A stretch of 8,328 nt of DNA from Bacteroidota bacterium (GTDB lineage Bacteria > Bacteroidota > Ignavibacteria > Ignavibacteriales > Melioribacteraceae), in assembly GCA_021814855.1 (NCBI GenBank), contig JAKAHQ010000057.1, positions 1 to 8,328 of the forward strand, written 5' to 3'. The translations under genes were made by a program, and so were the position numbers. Each line of letters begins with the position of its first letter. Positions within the stretch are counted from its first letter, which is position 1. Positions 6,278 to 8,328 of this stretch are shown here, piece after piece. Below the pieces are notes generated by a model. That model did no database searches, was not told where the DNA came from, and was given only the letters and a program-made list of their open reading frames with translations.

Positions 6278-6337
6278 AATTTGTTTTTTATTAAATTGCT
6301 TACCGAATTTATTAAGTAAATATAGCGCCTCATCCAA

Positions 6338-6823
6338 TTGGAAAAATTTTCAAAAAAAAATTCTAATAAACCTTCTAAGTTAAAATCTTCAACAGTCAAT
6401 ATTTTTTTGAATGTTTCGATTTTTGTATTAACGGCTGTAATCGTATACATGTCATATTCCATTTATATTAAATTATCTCACCGCTCAAGCTCCGCTAAAG
6501 ATCAATACAACGGTCAGGCGCCGTCGGATATAATTCAGGTTGAGGTTTTAAATGGAAGCGGAATAAGCGGTGTTGCCGATAAGTTCACCGAGTATCTTCG
6601 TGGAAAGGGTGTTGATATAGTAAAAATCGGGAATTATATCTCGAACGATTTAAGCGAAAGCCTGGTTATAGATAGAACCGGCAATATGTCTAACGCTTAC
6701 AAGGTTGCTCGCGCTCTTGGAATTAAAAACGAAAACGTGATTCAGCAACTTAATAAAGATTATTTCCTCGACGTTACTATTGTAATCGGAAGAGATTATT
6801 TCAATTTAACACCTTATAAGTGA
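6338..6823 (+). CDS. membrane-anchored LytR_C-domain protein, start uncertain
   Basis: A 161-residue protein with a basic, lysine-rich N-terminus, one transmembrane helix at about 21-44 (FLNVSIFVLTAVIVYMSYSI) and a polar linker. A LytR_C-type domain follows from about 65 to the end: IIQVEVLNGSGISGVADKFTEYLRGKG, in two overlapping parts, then SLVIDRTGN and ARALGIKNENVIQQ. LytR_C usually sits behind the catalytic LCP domain of enzymes that attach glycopolymers to the cell wall. Here it stands alone, with no LCP domain, so it is not an LCP transferase; the role is unknown, perhaps envelope binding or regulation. The only in-frame standard start after a TAG stop (6323-6325) is TTG at 6338, and no Shine-Dalgarno sequence precedes it; the first ATG (Met38) would delete most of the membrane helix. 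An A9 run near 6352-6360 is a place where a base error could hide the true start. rsfS follows 10 bases later. Confidence 0.82.
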   Translation: MEKFSKKNSNKPSKLKSSTVNIFLNVSIFVLTAVIVYMSYSIYIKLSHRSSSAKDQYNGQAPSDIIQVEVLNGSGISGVADKFTEYLRGKGVDIVKIGNYISNDLSESLVIDRTGNMSNAYKVARALGIKNENVIQQLNKDYFLDVTIVIGRDYFNLTPYK

Positions 6824-6827
6824 GAGG
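6824..6827 (+). promoter_or_regulatory. ribosome binding site of rsfS, fixing its TTG start
   Basis: GAGG lies six bases before TTG at 6834 and immediately follows the stop codon region of the LytR_C gene. With the match of the resulting N-terminus to RsfS, it supports TTG over the later in-frame ATG at 6858. Confidence 0.7.
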
Positions 6828-6833
6828 ATTGTT

Positions 6834-7184
6834 TTGGACCCAATAAAATTTGCTAAGATGATCACGGAGATCATAAAGGATAAAAAAGGTTACGATATTA
6901 AAATTATGGACCTGAGGAAAATCTCCGGAGGTATTGCCGATTGTTTTGTTATCTGTACTGCCGACGCCGACAGACAGGTTAAAGCGATTGCCGATGAAAT
7001 TGACGAAAAACTTGACTCCCAGGGAATAAGATGTTTTCATAAGGAAGGATTAGAAACATTAAGTTGGGTACTGCTGGATTATTTTGATGTCGTCGTGCAT
7101 ATTTTCAAAGCCGAAGCAAGGGGGTATTATAACCTTGAAAAACTTTGGGGCGACGCTCCCGTAATTAAAATTGCAGAAGATTAA
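6834..7184 (+). CDS. rsfS: ribosomal silencing factor RsfS
   Basis: RsfS (RsfA, YbeB; the mitochondrial homologue is MALSU1) binds ribosomal protein L14 on the 50S subunit and blocks joining with 30S, lowering translation when nutrients are short. The 116 residues are the family's full length. Typical parts are the opening FAKMITEIIKDKKGYDIKIM, the core ISGGIADCFVICTADADRQ (30-48), AIADEIDEKL, W78-VLLDYFDVVVHIF and the closing YYNLEKLWGDAP. The TTG start gives the expected N-terminus and has GAGG six bases upstream. In many bacteria rsfS follows nadD; here it lies between a LytR_C-domain gene and argS, with gaps of 10 and 21 bases, which implies one transcript. Pairing with argS would place a translation-silencing factor and an aminoacyl-tRNA synthetase in one unit, though shared regulation is inference. 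Confidence 0.95.
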   Translation: MDPIKFAKMITEIIKDKKGYDIKIMDLRKISGGIADCFVICTADADRQVKAIADEIDEKLDSQGIRCFHKEGLETLSWVLLDYFDVVVHIFKAEARGYYNLEKLWGDAPVIKIAED

Positions 7185-7196
7185 AGAATTAACCCC

Positions 7197-7200
7197 GGAG
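7197..7200 (+). promoter_or_regulatory. ribosome binding site of argS, fixing its TTG start
   Basis: GGAG lies five bases before TTG at 7206. No ATG is available until well inside the conserved N-terminal domain, so the TTG start is favoured. Confidence 0.7.
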
Positions 7201-7205
7201 TATTC

Positions 7206-8328
7206 TTGAAGAACTATTTAATAAATTTATTTAAGGAAACCCAGTCCAAACTTCCGTATTTATCTGGCATTGATATTATATTTAACGTGCCCTCTCAAAA
7301 AAATCACGGCGACTATTCAACCAATATAGCCATGATACTTGCGAAAAATCTAAAACGAAAACCTTTTGAGATTGCTAATGAAATAATTTCGAGTCTGGGG
7401 TACAGTAAAGAGATTATTGACAAAGTTGAAATAGCTGGTCCCGGCTTTATTAACTTTTATTTCACTCCAAATTATAATACAGAGATTATAAAAGAAATCC
7501 TTTTACGAAAAGAAAATTTCGGTAAATCATCCAAGAATGCAGGTAAAAAGGCAATGGTGGAATTTGTCTCAGCCAATCCTACTGGTCCATTAACCGTTGG
7601 ACACGGAAGAAACGCCGTTGTTGGCGATACTGTTGCGAATATGCTCGAATGGATTGGTTACAATGTTGACCGCGAATATTACTTTAATAATGCGGGCAGA
7701 CAGATGCGAGTGTTGGGCGATTCTGTAAGGTTGCGGTATCTCGAACTTCTGGGTGAGCAAATACAATTTCCAGAGGACTATTACCAGGGAGAGTATATTA
7801 AAGAGATCGCTGCAAAGTTGAAAAAGGAATACGGCGATAAACTTGTTAATGAAGAAGCCGAAGGAGTGTTCAAGCAGCGCGCGGAAAAAGAAATCTTTGT
7901 CGATATAATTGGTACTATGAACAGAATCAACATCCGGATGAAAAATTTTTTCAACGAACATACACTTTACGAAGACAAAAAAATCGATTCGCTTCTTGAA
8001 TCTTTCAAAAAGAAAAATCTTTCTTATGAAAAAGAAGGCGCTGTATGGCTTAAACTAACGGAGCTTGGCAACGAGCAGGATAAGGTGATTGTTAAATCTA
8101 CCGGCGAACCCACTTACCGCTTGCCCGATATAGCTTACCACATAACAAAATACGAACGCGGTTACGATTTAATGATCGACCTGTTTGGATCGGATCATAA
8201 TGCTACCTACCCGGATGTTCTTGCAGGATTGCGTGCCCTTGGCTACGATGATAAAAAGGTAAAGGTATTGATTCATCAATTTGTTACGATAATGGAAAAA
8301 GGCGAAGTCGTAAAAATGTCCACCAGAA
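7206..8328 (+). CDS. argS: arginyl-tRNA synthetase, 3' end outside window
   Basis: Charges tRNA-Arg with arginine using ATP; class I synthetase of the cytosol. I translated the frame from TTG at 7206 to the window end and found 374 codons with no stop. Residues 1-110 are the N-terminal Add-1-like domain (FNVPSQKNHGDYSTNIA, VEIAGPGFINFYF). The catalytic core begins MVEFVSANPTGPLTVGHGRN, with His133 as the second histidine of the HIGH motif, and goes on to YYFNNAGRQMRVLGDSVRLRY, GAVWLKLTELGNEQDKVIVK, STGEPTYRLPDIAYH and DLFGSDHNATYPDV. The KMSK loop appears as KMSTR at 370-374, exactly where the window stops. The family is about 550 residues, so the anticodon-binding domain is missing. The first HIGH position is Thr130 instead of histidine (TVGH), which is unusual. 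It starts 21 bases after rsfS. Confidence 0.95.
   Translation, partial: MKNYLINLFKETQSKLPYLSGIDIIFNVPSQKNHGDYSTNIAMILAKNLKRKPFEIANEIISSLGYSKEIIDKVEIAGPGFINFYFTPNYNTEIIKEILLRKENFGKSSKNAGKKAMVEFVSANPTGPLTVGHGRNAVVGDTVANMLEWIGYNVDREYYFNNAGRQMRVLGDSVRLRYLELLGEQIQFPEDYYQGEYIKEIAAKLKKEYGDKLVNEEAEGVFKQRAEKEIFVDIIGTMNRINIRMKNFFNEHTLYEDKKIDSLLESFKKKNLSYEKEGAVWLKLTELGNEQDKVIVKSTGEPTYRLPDIAYHITKYERGYDLMIDLFGSDHNATYPDVLAGLRALGYDDKKVKVLIHQFVTIMEKGEVVKMSTR

Noticed and set aside
7590..7961. 123-codon open frame on the minus strand
   Set aside because: It lies entirely opposite the well-conserved argS catalytic domain and shows no recognisable domain.
1..8328. Defence system, toxin-antitoxin pair, phage or mobile element
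   Set aside because: MazG occurs near toxin systems in other genomes, but here it is the housekeeping two-domain form without mazEF. RadC is also found in islands, but no integrase, transposase, direct repeats or composition shift are visible.

Overview
The window is an ordinary-looking stretch of chromosome made of conserved housekeeping genes mixed with lineage-specific cell-envelope genes. It holds eleven genes, nine complete and one cut at each end. I see no tRNA, rRNA, insertion sequence, phage gene, CRISPR array or other sign of recent transfer; base composition looks uniformly AT-leaning throughout. The exported proteins have signal peptides ending in A/G|Q and a coiled-coil lipoprotein sits beside a LysM protein, which suggests a Gram-negative bacterium of the Bacteroidota/Chlorobiota group. 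Clear Shine-Dalgarno sequences before several genes are weaker in typical Bacteroidota, so an Ignavibacteria-like member is my best guess. That placement is inference; no marker gene was compared.

Layout. (1) 2-1585, plus strand: the 3' part of guaA (GMP synthase), then radC. (2) 1621-2800: a possible promoter, a small coiled-coil lipoprotein, a secreted coiled-coil/LysM protein, and a strong intrinsic terminator. (3) 2828-3799: phoH, whose most plausible start is a non-standard ATT codon preceded by AGGAG, just downstream of that terminator. (4) 3811-4572, minus strand: mazG, convergent with phoH; a hairpin spans both stop codons and may terminate both. (5) 4685-5585: a RidA-family gene and a GNAT acetyltransferase, closely spaced, divergent from mazG. 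(6) 5666-8328: a good sigma70-like promoter, an exported Tyr/Gly-rich protein of unknown function, a membrane-anchored LytR_C-domain protein, rsfS (ribosomal silencing factor) and the first two thirds of argS (arginyl-tRNA synthetase). The last three genes all appear to start with TTG.

How they fit together. guaA and mazG both concern purine nucleotides (GMP synthesis and NTP clean-up), and ridA deals with reactive metabolic by-products. rsfS and argS act in translation. The lipoprotein, LysM protein, exported protein and LytR_C protein belong to the envelope. The groups look like several short transcription units, not one dedicated system. I did not find a convincing new multi-gene system. 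The best leads are the phoH start/terminator arrangement, the lipoprotein-LysM coiled-coil pair, and the unrecognised exported protein.
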